The translations under genes and the position numbers were made by a program. Below, piece after piece: positions 45,963 through 56,235 of a DNA stretch of 64,000 bases. Each line of letters opens with the position of its first letter. Position 1 is the stretch's first letter. Under the pieces are notes generated by a model. It was not told where the DNA came from. It saw only the letters and a list, made by a program, of their open reading frames with translations, and searched no databases. This DNA is from Galerina marginata (Eukaryota > Basidiomycota > Agaricomycetes > Agaricales > Galerinaceae). The stretch lies in assembly GCA_023014335.1 (NCBI GenBank), contig JAECYW010000005.1, positions 124,001 to 188,000 of the forward strand, read 5' to 3'.

Positions 45963-47035
45963 ACGGCATAGATGGCTTCAGGCCGCTCCCAGCCTTTACC
46001 ATCCATGGATCCTGTTTCACTTGAGACATTAGGAGAGAGTAATAGATCGGGATTTTCTATGACGGCCTCGCAATGCTTCTGGACTTGCTGATGAAGCGGC
46101 CCAAGGTCCAGAACATTGGTAAACTCTCTCTCCGGTCCCCGAACTTGACGCAGGTAAGGGTGGCTAACAGATTGCCCATAGAGTGTGAGTACTGCCAGCT
46201 CCGTGAGCGTTGGGATATCGTGCAAACCAAGGTAGACATTTGCCTCCATGTGGTTCAGATTCCTCTTGTCCTTTTTATCCCGTATCTAAACACAAATTAA
46301 CATGAAAAATTAGATAGAACATTTAAACTGACCATGTTTAGCAGTTTTATGTAGAGTTCACGGTGAACGAGAAGCTCAGCCGCCGCCAGACAATGCGATT
46401 GATATCGAGTATTGCTGGTATCTGGAAAGCGTATCATGTAACCAATCTCCCGTTCGAAAAAAATTCGGAACGTGTCCGCTTGTCCTTTCTTTTCATCCTT
46501 GTGATGAAAGATTGCACCAGCAAGCGAGGTGAGCTTCGTCCCGCCCCCCTGAGACACTGATTCCGCGCCTGTTTTGGCCGCGGACGATCCGGATGCCGCT
46601 GCCCGAGCATTACGAGTCTTTTACGCAGTAAAAGCGAGTTCTTTTAATCCACACCGACCCCAGAAATTTTGAATGTCGCGACAGTCTGTTGGTCCCCATC
46701 ACTGATGCCATCATTCTCACGTGATGTTCGGTCCCGGCAATTATATAGCCTATTACTCTGATTACATAACTTATTATCAATCAGGCAGCCATCCATATGT
46801 AGTAACATTACATAATTTTGGTGATGGATTCTATTTATATATCACTCATCCTAACTGAGTCTGACATATTTATAGTTCACTCCACCAAAACCGGCTTTTA
46901 TATCCAATGATGTTTCAAATTGTATAAAAATCGATCACTTCCGCATCTTACAAGCGGGCGCTACGCCCCAAAATCCACAGTGTCTCAGATATTTATAGAG
47001 CTAAGAAATGAACATGAAAAGTGATAAATAACAAT

Positions 47036-47625
47036 TAGTGTTTTGAAGTCCGGTCCAGTCTGGTTTTTTTGCGTTTTTGGCAAGGACCGGGACCGCAACT
47101 GGTCCTAGAAAATCCCAAATGGTCAAAAAACCGGACTGGACCGATTAGGACCGGTCCTTGTCGGTTGTTTGCGGTCCTGGACCGGTCCAGGTCTTAACCG
47201 GTTGCCAACCGGTTCCAACCGGTTTTTCGACACATAATCATCATTATTTCGCATATATGTATCAGTATAATTTGTAGAGATCATATATATCTTTAAAACG
47301 AGTCCAAGAACGTTAAATTTCGTTGAGAACTGGTGATTCTACGGAAATATTCTCTATTTCCTACACTTTTGGGGGTTTCAAAATGGTTTTTTTTATTTCT
47401 CAGCGAGAACTTTGTCTAAAATTATGATACATGGTGCGTTTTAGAGGGAAAAATAAGGCCTACAAAACTACCGGTTTGGATTGGTCCTAGGACCGAAAAC
47501 CGGTCTTATTCCGGTCTTCCATTCTCAAATATCCAAAGACCGGACTGCTAGTCCGGTCTTTTGCGGTCCTGGTCCGGTTTGGTTGTGGTCTTTTTCCAGT
47601 CCTGCAACCGGACTTCAAAACACTA
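47036..47625. mobile_element. hAT-like MITE, ACCGGT type (copy 2)
   Basis: 590 bp with TAGTGTTTTGAAGTCCGGT ends identical to copy 1 (14865-15552). It is flanked by ATAACAAT / ATACCAAT, an 8-bp duplication with one mismatch. Dense ACCGGT words lie at both ends. Its core differs from copy 1 and contains AAAACGAGTCCAAGAACG, matching the core of the MITE at 53474-53793. Confidence 0.88.
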
Positions 47626-47829
47626 ATACCAATCACAGAAAACCAATTGATTGTCTATTACTTCAAGACGTCCCTCCATTGCATTCAAAATTCCCCACCT
47701 TTATGTTTACAGAAGATCTGAATTCAATAATACCAATTTATGAGCAAAGTCTCTATGAGATTGAGTTTTACTATAGTCTTTATACTTAATGATAACTTTA
47801 TTGCGATTCTTGTGGACTGGCTGATGTCC

Positions 47830-50250
47830 CTTGTGTGTACCTGTCACTCGAGCAGCTGATTTCCTTCGTCGTTGTCATTGTAGCCCCCAGGTGATGGTGG
47901 AGACGGCGAGTATGGCGAAAGTTACAGCAAGCAGCGGCAGTGGACGTGGCAATGGCATCGCCCCAGTGTTCAACCCAAGCCGTCCAGTTGTCATCGTCGA
48001 AGATCTTAGTGAGGTAGTGGGCGTCATCGCGGGTTGCTGATCCGCAGCAGATGTGGCACGGGGAGCAAGAACCAGCACGAGTAGTGATATGCTACTCGTG
48101 CCTTGGTACCACCGGAGGCCAGCAAACGACAACGACGACAACGCCGCCACTGTTCTTGCTGTCGCCGCCTTGCCCACGTTCGTCTGTCGTAGTCCATGAG
48201 GCGGAGCTGGGGCTGTCAGTGGCTGGTGGTAGGTGGTTGTGGTCTTCGTTCGTCTGCGGCACCGGACTCAGTCTACAAGGCCGTAAAGCTGCCAGCCGCA
48301 GGGCATTGGCCTTTTGGCGCTGCCGCTGCTCCGATGCTGGTGCTGATGCTGCGAATGCTGACGCCCCTGCCACTGCTCTCGTCTTCGCAGCAGGGCCGTC
48401 TCCCACATCAAAGCCGACTTGTGGAATAGGCCGCAAGCTGGGAAATGTTGCTTGGGCAGTGGGGAAAGCGGGTGCTGGTGGAGGCTGGCAACACATACGA
48501 CAGGCGTGGTGGATGGGCCCTGTTTGCACGCTGGCCTCAACCCACGCACAGCATGGGGGCGATTTGGCAATGTAGGCGACGCTGGTAGAGGCGTTGGCGG
48601 TGGTTAGAGGAGAAAAGACGATGCGAGGGGACAGACGGGCAAGCTGGTTAACGAAGCGACAGTGGTGGCGGCTGCAACAGATCGGTGGTCACGGGTCCTC
48701 ACAAAAGGTAACAACGGTATCGTTGTCATACCTGTAGGGGAATAGTGAAGGTGGAGGTATGGAGAGGGAAAAAAAAGCAGTGCAAATCTCGCGACTTGAA
48801 CTGCTACGTACCGTGCGGGTCTGTCTTTTCTAGGGCCTCCCCTCGTGTCTGCAATCCCTTTCTAACTTCCTGCCTCAGTCCTTGGATGTCGTTGGCGCCG
48901 ATCGTCGTTGTTTGGAGTTGATGCAACGTTGATGTAGTGTGCATTACCAGCCTATATCCCTTTGCAGGCCAGAACGCAGGGGAGAGGCACGCGGCATTGT
49001 GTGGTGGCACAATAACAACCCTCCAGTTAGGCCAGTGGTATCCCCGGGCTCGAGGATTCACTGCTGGCCTGAGCTGGGGAAGCAGATGAAGGGGTGGTGC
49101 TGCCAGTGTGAGGAGCAAGGAGAAACTGGAGGTAATAACATCGTTGATCAATCCTCCAAGCGGAGTTTAAACTCGCGGACCGGTGAGCATCAACGGCCAT
49201 CAATGCTGTTGATCTTAACCTTCAAAGCTTCAACCATCATCGCCTCACTCCTTCACTCGCTCGCCCGCTCCTCAAGGCCTCCAAAATGTATTGTAAGTAT
49301 TTATCATAGCTAATATTTACTTTTCAGTAAAAATTTGACGGCCTTCATCTGTAGGTTCACGACACGACCAAACAAGAAAGATGTGAGCCCTCTCCCCGAT
49401 CTGGGGGCTGTGGGTTGACGTTAGGACGGTGGATTGGACCTGTGAGGAGACGGACAACTGGGGCAAAACTGAAGAGGAGACCCATGGAGTAGGAAACTCA
49501 CTAGGTGCGTCGCAAAAAACGGGTCTTGCGACCTGTTTTCCTTGAGTCTTGTTCCCCACCTCCCATTGCTTATCTGCCGTTACCGCCCTTTGTAGCTCAC
49601 GCCGATCGACCGTGCTCCATGTTCCGATCCATGCCCTTATCTGACACTGAGCAGGAGCAGTCCGCCCCTATGGGTACGACGAGCAGCAGCACCCAGCACC
49701 AGCAGCAATGCGCCTGCCTATATCGCGGGGATATTACAATGTGCAGAGAAACACTCCAGCAGCTGCTGCTGGAGAACATGAACCCATGCTTGCGCTCGCG
49801 CTCTACCAGCACACAGAAAAAGGAGAGGACAGGACAAGCTGCACTGTACGTCTTGTTATTCTAACCCGTTTGACGAGGCCATTGCAACGCTGCCCGCCCA
49901 ACCCTCGTAACCTGTGGCTCAGCCGTGCCCATCCATATAACTCTGTCGATTCCGTCACACATCCCCCCGCAAAGCCCGCACCATTTGTCTCATTTCTGCC
50001 ACAAACGAAGACGCCGCAGGAATGGGTGTACTGGAGCGATCGCAATGGCGCCTGGCTGCCTGGCTGCCGTAGAGGGCGCCACCGCCCATCGATGCACCAA
50101 CCGCGCAGCAGGCCAGCAGCTCGTAGACCGGCAGGCAACCCACAAAGATGGGTTGCCTTCATCACCACCGCTCACTGTCAAACGAGCATGGCCATGCCAC
50201 CTTCTCTACAGCTTTTCACCTCCTCACCTGCCACGATGTACTAAGTAGTT
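47830..50250. other. GC-rich unassigned DNA inside the 4-kb insertion
   Basis: CAG/CTG- and GCC-rich sequence with overlapping open frames on both strands (48051-48575, 49708-50244 plus; 47875-48177, 48092-48529 minus). None shows a domain. Composition is similar to 36-38 kb and 40-42.5 kb. Confidence 0.4.
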
Positions 50251-52452
50251 TATTGTGGAACATTAATAAAGTATAGGCATTCCCCATGACTTGGTAAATT
50301 TTTAGAGGGATTGGAGAAGATTTGACTGAGAAGTGGCAGGCTCAAAATCCCTCAAATTGGCTCACCACTCATTGTTATGCCAGTGTTTGGGGAATAACTT
50401 TGCGAGAAGTGGACAAGATCACCTGAAATTTTGAATGAAGGAAACAATCGGATTATGGAGAATTATCATATGATTTGTAGTCGGCAAAAGTGAGGTTAAA
50501 GGTTTTCATTTTTATTCTTAAGTTTCAGTGTAACATATGCATTCATTAGCCAGTGTATGACTGTATTCAAAAAAAAAACCTGAAAAGACTCGTACTGCCA
50601 CGCACCGCGGTGGCCTGCAAAACAAGTTATCTAAGTTCATCAGTTTGACGGGTGGCACCAAGCCTGCCGTTTTCCAGAATGCTTTCATCGCTGCATCGCC
50701 GCCCTTCACCGCATTAAGCTCTTTATGCATGCAACATCCCGCCCAGATGAACAGATTTGCTGCTCGCTGCTGCTCAGGGCTCATCGCCTCGAACGCCTTT
50801 TCCCCCACGCGTGCGCAGACTTGCTCGTACATTTCGCGGTTGCGAATTGCCTGCTCCTCATTGGAGAGCGCCTCGAATGCTGCAAGGCCTCCCACGTTGT
50901 CAACCTTCTTCCCACTCTCGTCAACGAGAAGCTGAAGAAGATCGGCCGCGCTCCAGTTCTTTACCTCTTCTTCCCCTCTCACAATCCTATCGCTCTCGAT
51001 CTTCCACTCCTTGGCGCCTCGGGCCAGCTTCTTTTGATCAGCAGCATGATCGGTGTCTGCTCCAGTTAACTTTGAAGGCATTGCGCGTGGGTTGATCGGT
51101 ACCGCTTGGCCTCGCGGACTTTCCTTATAAATGTCGTGGAACTTGGAATTCATCTCCTTCCAACCCTCGAGCTGCGTTTCCGCTGTGTGGTCTATCGCAG
51201 ATGTCAACCCTAGGAATCTTGTTACACGGACACCTTGGTACGCGTCGGTGTGGTTGTCCCCGGTTCCTGATGTACTGTTCAGACTGGCTTGGGCATCTTC
51301 ACCGTAAAGCGTGGTTCGGAAATTTGTATGTTTTGATTCATAATTCAGGTGACGAAGGCTTGTACCATCCCCACTTATTGTAATATCTTGGAAGAGCAGT
51401 GTCAGTACAAGATAGGGAAAATAGTAGGAGGCTTACTGTTGGATGAATTCCACTCATCTACAGCCTGGAGTTTAGCTGCCACTCCGCCCTCAAGGACTGC
51501 CCGAGAGACTGTTCTCGTGCTGATCTTATCTTCTATGGTGATACCCAAGTGGCCGGCTACAATGCCTATTGCCTTTTCCACGTATTTGACAGGGATATTG
51601 CATGTTATGAGGTCGCGTAACATGCTGCGTGTGTCATCTGTAACAACGCCGTTGTCTTTGAAACTTCGTGTCGTGGTGATTTTCAACGTGTCATCCAATC
51701 TCTCTTTGAAGTCTGCAGCGCACTCAACTGCCTTGGACTTTGAGACCGCCGCCCATGTAACTTTAGCCTGGAGAGCTCGCTTTTCCTTTTGAAAAACGCG
51801 CTTGGTGTTCTCCAGTCGCGTAAGTGAGTCTCTGTCTGCCCTCCCATCTCTTTGTGCCTGCATTACCTCACCCATGAGACTTTCTTGTTCGTTTTCCATG
51901 TCCTTCAGGTTGAATCTAAAGCCTTCAATCTCTCTTTTCAGCTTTTCCTCTTTGGTCTTTGCTCGATTATTTCGGCGGCGAGCATTATTGTGCAAACGAA
52001 GTGCATCAGATGTTTTGTTGGTTTGATCTTCAAGAGATTCTTGTACAGCACTCAGCTGTGATTTCAGACCATCCAGCTTTGCTTCAACAAAAATTTCCAG
52101 CTTTGCAAGGTCGGTGGGTGGGTTTTCTTTGCTGGAACTCCCCAACTTCTTGCTGGACTCTCTCTGGGCCCTCGTGCGTGATTTTCGACTCTTTTTCCAG
52201 ATGTCTTTCGGCATTATAGTGATGATGAGATCGACAGTGATCAATTAAGAAGAGTTTGGCCTTGGTATTTGGGGAGTAACGCGCTTTTTTCGAGGGCGCG
52301 ACGACAAATGGGCAGCCTTAATTAGAGTATTCTGTGGTTCACGTGATGTCAAATGCTCATTTTGGGCGCCGTTCCCGCTAGGTCTTTTGTGCTCCGACCT
52401 TTACATTTACGGACCCAATTCCTTTTGGGGACACCAGACAAAGTCTTCAAGA

Positions 52453-52568
52453 GGATCGACTAGTTTTTAGATTTTCAAAATTCTGAATTCCAAGGTTTGA
52501 GAACTGCTCTTTTGTACGCTAAAATTGGCGTCGCAAAAGATATTAAAAAAAGGAAAACTAGTCGATCC
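52453..52568. repeat. Small foldback
   Basis: GGATCGACTAGTTTT at 52453 is inverted at 52553-52568 (AAAACTAGTCGATCC), giving a potential 116-bp MITE-like foldback. No clear target duplication was found. Confidence 0.5.
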
Positions 52569-52727
52569 TAACATGCATAATGTCCTTAAATTGGCTGGTT
52601 TACTTATTTCTCAAGTGTGCTGTGCAAAGAGAATTTTACGACGACCATTCCTTGACCAGGGGGAACCGTGTGGGAATGTTTGGCGGAGTTGAAATTCTGG
52701 CTGAGGATTGCCCCTCCCCACTTAGAC

Positions 52728-53146
52728 TTCCTCATCAACACTAGGGTACCGTTGAAAATTCGAGATGAATTTCTAACAATGTTAATAACATTTGCCCTCC
52801 TTGGCCAATTATTAACAGCTGTTTGAAAATGTTTATAAACATTTCGTTATTAACACGTTAGAAATAAATTTTAACCGTGTTATAAACATTTCGGCCGGTT
52901 AGAAATTGTTAAAAATTCGCCAGAAGGCCCGGAAAGGGTTGTATCCGATCTTTGGAGTACAGATAGCCATTCCGTCAGCAATTTCTACTCAAATCCTTGC
53001 TTAAATCTGCCCTCGGAGGTTTGTTGGTAGAGGTACATCCGAAGTCGCCTGAGATCGAGTGGGAAATTTGGTGACGAAAACCGTCGTGAGAGTCTCAAGT
53101 GGGTGGTAGCATCAGGTAGCAATTATATACAGCGTAAAGTCCGTCC
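52728..53146. other. AT-rich spacer, no gene seen
   Basis: Contains repeated (G/T)TTATAAACATTTCG words at about 52805-52900 in both orientations. Otherwise there is nothing supported up to the copia LTR. Confidence 0.4.
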
Positions 53147-53307
53147 TGTTAGGAATCAATCTCGTACTTACTATACCATTTAGCTACCTTCAATCTCGTA
53201 CCTACCTTTGTCACGTGTACCTACAAAGTAGTTACCTTGTCACGTAGTCACACACGGACTTCCTTATCTTTATCCATCATTATCCGTCCTCGTTCCTCAC
53301 CTTTACA
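53147..53307 (+). repeat. copia 5' LTR
   Basis: Starts TGTT and ends TTTACA; the border is set by the adjoining primer site. No second copy in the window confirms the left border. Confidence 0.6.
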
Positions 53308-53321
53308 GGTTATGGGCCCCG
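53308..53321 (+). promoter_or_regulatory. copia primer binding site
   Basis: GGTTATGGGCCCCG immediately after the LTR; close to the initiator tRNA-Met internal-fragment primer site used by copia elements. Confidence 0.7.
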
Positions 53322-53336
53322 TACACCACAACTAAA

Positions 53337-53465
53337 CACCGAATTTTGACCAGAACCAGTGACCCCGACCCCGACCTTGACCAGAACCAGTGACCCTGAC
53401 CCCGAAATTGACCAGACTTGACCTTTCTCGACCTTATCTGACCCTGATCTCCGACTTGACACCTG
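53337..53465 (+). repeat. GACC-rich degenerate tandem run
   Basis: Repeated TTGACCAGAACCAGTGACCC(C/T)GACCCCGA units in the copia leader. Confidence 0.65.
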
Positions 53466-53473
53466 ATCCCATC

Positions 53474-53793
53474 TAGGGAAATGCACGGGTACGGCGTACC
53501 CGCACGGGTCGCGGGTAAGGGTACCGACGGGTACGGGTACGGGTAGCGATCCGCATACCCGCGACCTTCAAAACGAGCCCAAGAACATGTTTTTTGGGCC
53601 AGAATTGAATGAGATAGAGCTAATTTCGTGAAATTCATCAAAATTAGCCCTATCTCATTCATTTCTCACCCGTTTTCAACGTTCTTGGGCTCGTTTTGAC
53701 GGGTAAACCCGTGCGGGTTGCGGGTACGGGTCCTCGCGGGTACGGATACGGGTAGGCGCCGGGATACCCGAGGGTTACCCGTGCATTTGCCTA
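53474..53793. mobile_element. hAT-like MITE, GGGTACGGGT type (copy 1)
   Basis: 320 bp with ends TAGG(G/C)AAATGCACGGGTA and a perfect 8-bp duplication ATCCCATC (53466-53473 and 53794-53801). It inserted in the copia leader. Ends are packed with CGGGTA words. The core is a hairpin with AAAACGAGCCCAAGAAC arms and shares this motif with the ACCGGT-type MITE at 47036. Confidence 0.92.
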
Positions 53794-53838
53794 ATCCCAT
53801 CACATTCCTTTGACACTTATTCGACTTCTTCATCTATA

Positions 53839-54012
53839 ATGGGGAAACATGACATCTACAAGCTCTCTGAGACCCCCACCACAAACTATGATGCTTGGGA
53901 GTTCCGTACCCGCATCTCAGCGACCTCAAAGGGACTATTGGAGACGATTTTAGGAACTGATTATGAACCGTTGACCAGTGGACGCAATAGTAAATTGTGG
54001 AAGGCATGGAAA
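53839..54012 (+). pseudogene. gag: Ty1/copia gag, N-terminal fragment
   Basis: 58 codons beginning MGKHDIYKLSETPTTNYDAW and continuing with a W-x-F-R-x-R-I helix and TSKGLLETI, the typical start of copia gag in fungi. The frame is cut by TAGTG... at 54013. Confidence 0.75.
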
Positions 54013-54362
54013 TAGTGTTTGGAAGTCCGGTCCGGTCCGGTCTTTGACCCCCCAGAGGCCTGGACCGAGACCGGGACCGGTCTGCATCGGTCAAGGGGTA
54101 GGGACCGGCAAATGCCGGCACATCATCCCGGGAGGGGGGGTGGGATACCGAGACCTTAAACGTATTTTTTTTTTGGGACATAATTTGACCGGAAACACAT
54201 GAATACCATGCATTTATATTAGATTTAACGTGCAAAGTGCACAACCGGACCCATAAACTCGGTGCCCGTTGCTTTTTTTGCAACAAGATCACGTGTTGCA
54301 AAAAAAAGGATGACACCTCACAGCCACTGTCAGATTCTCAGAGCTGTCAAAGCCTGTCAAAA

Positions 54363-55432
54363 ATGGGGAAAAAGAAGAACGTAAGCCTGTCGCGAAGTTA
54401 TCTTATCTCAATTCTAATGAAGTTCTGTTCAAGAATGGTGCAGGCAACCAGTTTGACGCGTCAAGCACACGTTTCTGTACTGCGTGTAAGATTGATGTAA
54501 AGATTGGTTTTGGAGGAGAAGCAAACTGGCAGATACACCTCGCAAGCACGGCTCATGAAAAGCAAGAGCGATTGTCAAATACCAGTCAGAGTATCACCTT
54601 ATTCTTTCAGGCGAAGGCCGCCAAAGCACCAGCAGGACAGCATCCAACAACAGCGCAGCCTCCTGACACGATCCTTTCTGGAAAACTTCCCTTCACTATC
54701 GTAAATCCAAGCAACCTTGCCAGTGGAAGCCTCAACTCCGAAACTGTAGAGCCATCCACACTTCTCAACAAACTTCGGCGAGCTACAGAAAATCTTCCCT
54801 TATCTGTGCCATTAGCAAACTCAACAGACGTACTTGCGCGCTTCTCTGGTGATCCGCGCTCGGAACTTGAAGGCGGAGACGAACCATGGGAGATGGTTGA
54901 CAGAGCTCTCAACCTTGTCATTGGATTTGGTGCGACGATTGAGGAAGTCACAGCAATTATAAGACGAGGCGCATTTGGAATGGACGGGATGCACAACTGG
55001 CTTACTATTTGTGTGCGAGAGTTCAAGATTGACGAGGTTCTTCTGGAAACAAAAATCCAGCGGTTAATCAATGCAATGATTGTCCTGTGAGCCGTTAACT
55101 CAGTTATGTGACAAGATTTTTAACAAGCTTTAGAGGATCAAATCTGGACGCTCCGGTAGCACAGGAAACTAGCGAAACCCCGGTGTCTCTTCCGCTCAAG
55201 AAAAGTACAATTGCTTCGGAAACAACTTGTCCTTGCTACCATCTTCAGTTTCCCGAGGGTCAAACCGCCTTCGGGTCATATCCTTTCCTGATACACAGTA
55301 TGAGAACCCTTCCTTGGGAGGTTTTTACGAAAGGCGAACATTTTTTCTTACGCTCTATCAAGTGCACAAATGTTGCTCGTACCTCAAAGACTGCTGCCGC
55401 AGACCTACTACCATGCACATTCTGTAGCGACC
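54363..55432 (+). CDS. Zinc-finger transposon protein, N-terminal part
   Basis: Exon 54363-54380, intron 54381-54433, exon 54434-55086, intron 55087-55133, exon 55134-55432, interrupted there by another element. The encoded protein starts with a C-x2-C...W...H...H finger (FCTACKIDV...NWQIHLASTAHEK), similar in spacing to BED/U1-like fingers of transposases. A low-complexity Pro/Ala/Thr linker, a helical middle and a second Cys-rich block follow (CPCYHLQFPEGQ..., SYPFLIHSMRTLPWE, ...LPCTFCSD). The phase holds through both introns. Proteins with this layout are repeated many times in mushroom genomes; the catalytic domain, if any, lies beyond the window. Confidence 0.65.
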
Positions 55433-55938
55433 CTGTAACCATATCGACTTTGATTAAACACGGGCCATGTCAATACTCGTTTAGTTTATCTAATCACGAT
55501 TAATCATAATATTAGGCGCCTGTATGACTGATGGTGGCTCCCATAAATTGATGTTTAAACGGAAAAATTAAACACAGTAAACGAAGTAATAGCCAAGTTT
55601 AAATGAACACAGTAAACAAAAGAATGGTTAAAAGCGGTTTGAGAATGGTACAAGGTGGATTAATTAACTAATCTAAACAAAGTATCAAGACCAACGTAGG
55701 ACGGGCTGTGAATTGCGCGGCGTCATAGATGAACGCGTGAACTACGAATGAGTGGCTTCCTGCAAAGAAAGGTTAAAATCTTACGGCAACGAAACGACCT
55801 AGTTGGGACGTAGCTGCAAATCCAGTTTCTGACCCCTCCACACTTAGAGTCCAGAGAAGACGGGAAGAAACCGCATGTGGCATTCCGAGGTATGTGGTTG
55901 GTCGAGAACAAAGAGGAGTGGGCGGCATTTGAAATTCA

Positions 55939-56210
55939 TCGAGTTTAAGTTACAAACTTACCCAAGTCCAATGAGCGCGCCCAAGGCCTCTGGTACACGT
56001 AAGCAAAACATATACGGCAGTTCCGTCTTTGAGACGAACCGTGATGCCGATCAACCTGATCGACCTGGGGGATAAAATTTTTGCGTGCAAAGACTTGCCA
56101 CTCTTTGCTCTCGCACTCACTGTCCCCCAGGTATGTACTTACAGATAGCCTACGTGCTCTCGCACTCACTGTCCCCCAGTACCAGAGGCACCTTTTAGAT
56201 TTCTTTATTA
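55939..56210 (+). repeat. Ngaro repeat A1
   Basis: Direct repeat of A2. It contains an extra 49 bp that duplicates the 24-mer ending CACTGTCCCCCAG (about 56114-56179). It probably contains the element's promoter and recombination site. Confidence 0.9.
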
Positions 56211-56235
56211 GTCAATTGCATCATCGTGCCTCATA

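Larger units (their letters stand above)
46613..50592. mobile_element. 4-kb TA-flanked insertion in the transposase-like gene
   Basis: The two halves of the gene stop at TA dinucleotides (46611-46612 and 50593-50594). The inserted DNA begins CGAGTCTTTT and ends AAAAGACTCG, a short inverted repeat of 10-11 bp. TA duplications suggest a Tc1/mariner-like or pogo-like element. Inside lie a hAT-like MITE (47036-47625), GC-rich unassigned sequence (47830-50250) and AT-rich ends. No transposase was recognised, so the assignment rests on borders only. Confidence 0.5.
43125..52214 (-). pseudogene. Transposase-like protein, broken by two insertions
   Basis: Minus-strand gene in four pieces: 51437-52214 and 50595-51386 (intron 51387-51436), then after a 4-kb insertion 46333-46612 and 45967-46285 (intron 46286-46332), then after an LTR element 43125-43920. 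N-terminus: basic, then coiled coil. The middle has SGDGTS (Asp) near 51370, AGCCMHKELN near 50730 (C-x-x-H), FPDTSNTRYQSHC, and TNDDNEGAL (Glu) near 43750. The C-terminus is acidic. The D...C-x-x-H...E order recalls hAT/MULE-type RNase-H-fold transposases; this is inference. Similar long proteins recur in mushroom genomes without known function. The frame resumes exactly across the LTR insertion but appears shifted near 50600-50630. Confidence 0.65.
42964..52720 (-). mobile_element. Large TIR DNA transposon carrying a transposase-like gene
   Basis: Inverted ends TGGGGAGGGGCAA at 42964 and 52720, with similarity continuing inward (..CC..GCCA.AATT..). They are flanked by the duplication CTTAGAC (42957-42963 and 52721-52727), which becomes 8 bp, CTTAGACT, if the first T is counted. 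The body is 9757 bp but falls to about 3.7 kb after subtracting an LTR element (43925-45962) and a 4-kb insertion (46613-50592). It carries one long minus-strand gene with D, C-x-x-H and E motifs. A 7-8 bp duplication fits hAT-like or related RNase-H-fold transposons. I do not recognise the family. Confidence 0.75.
53147..54012 (+). mobile_element. 5' end of a Ty1/copia element
   Basis: A 161-bp LTR-like segment (53147-53307, TGTTAGG...TTTACA) is followed directly by GGTTATGGGCCCCG. That matches the copia-type primer site for the anticodon-side half of initiator tRNA-Met. A leader follows that contains a GACC-rich tandem run and a MITE, then a gag start at 53839. The element is cut at 54013 by a TAGTG-ended DNA transposon. 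The remainder and the 3' LTR are not in the window. Confidence 0.75.
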
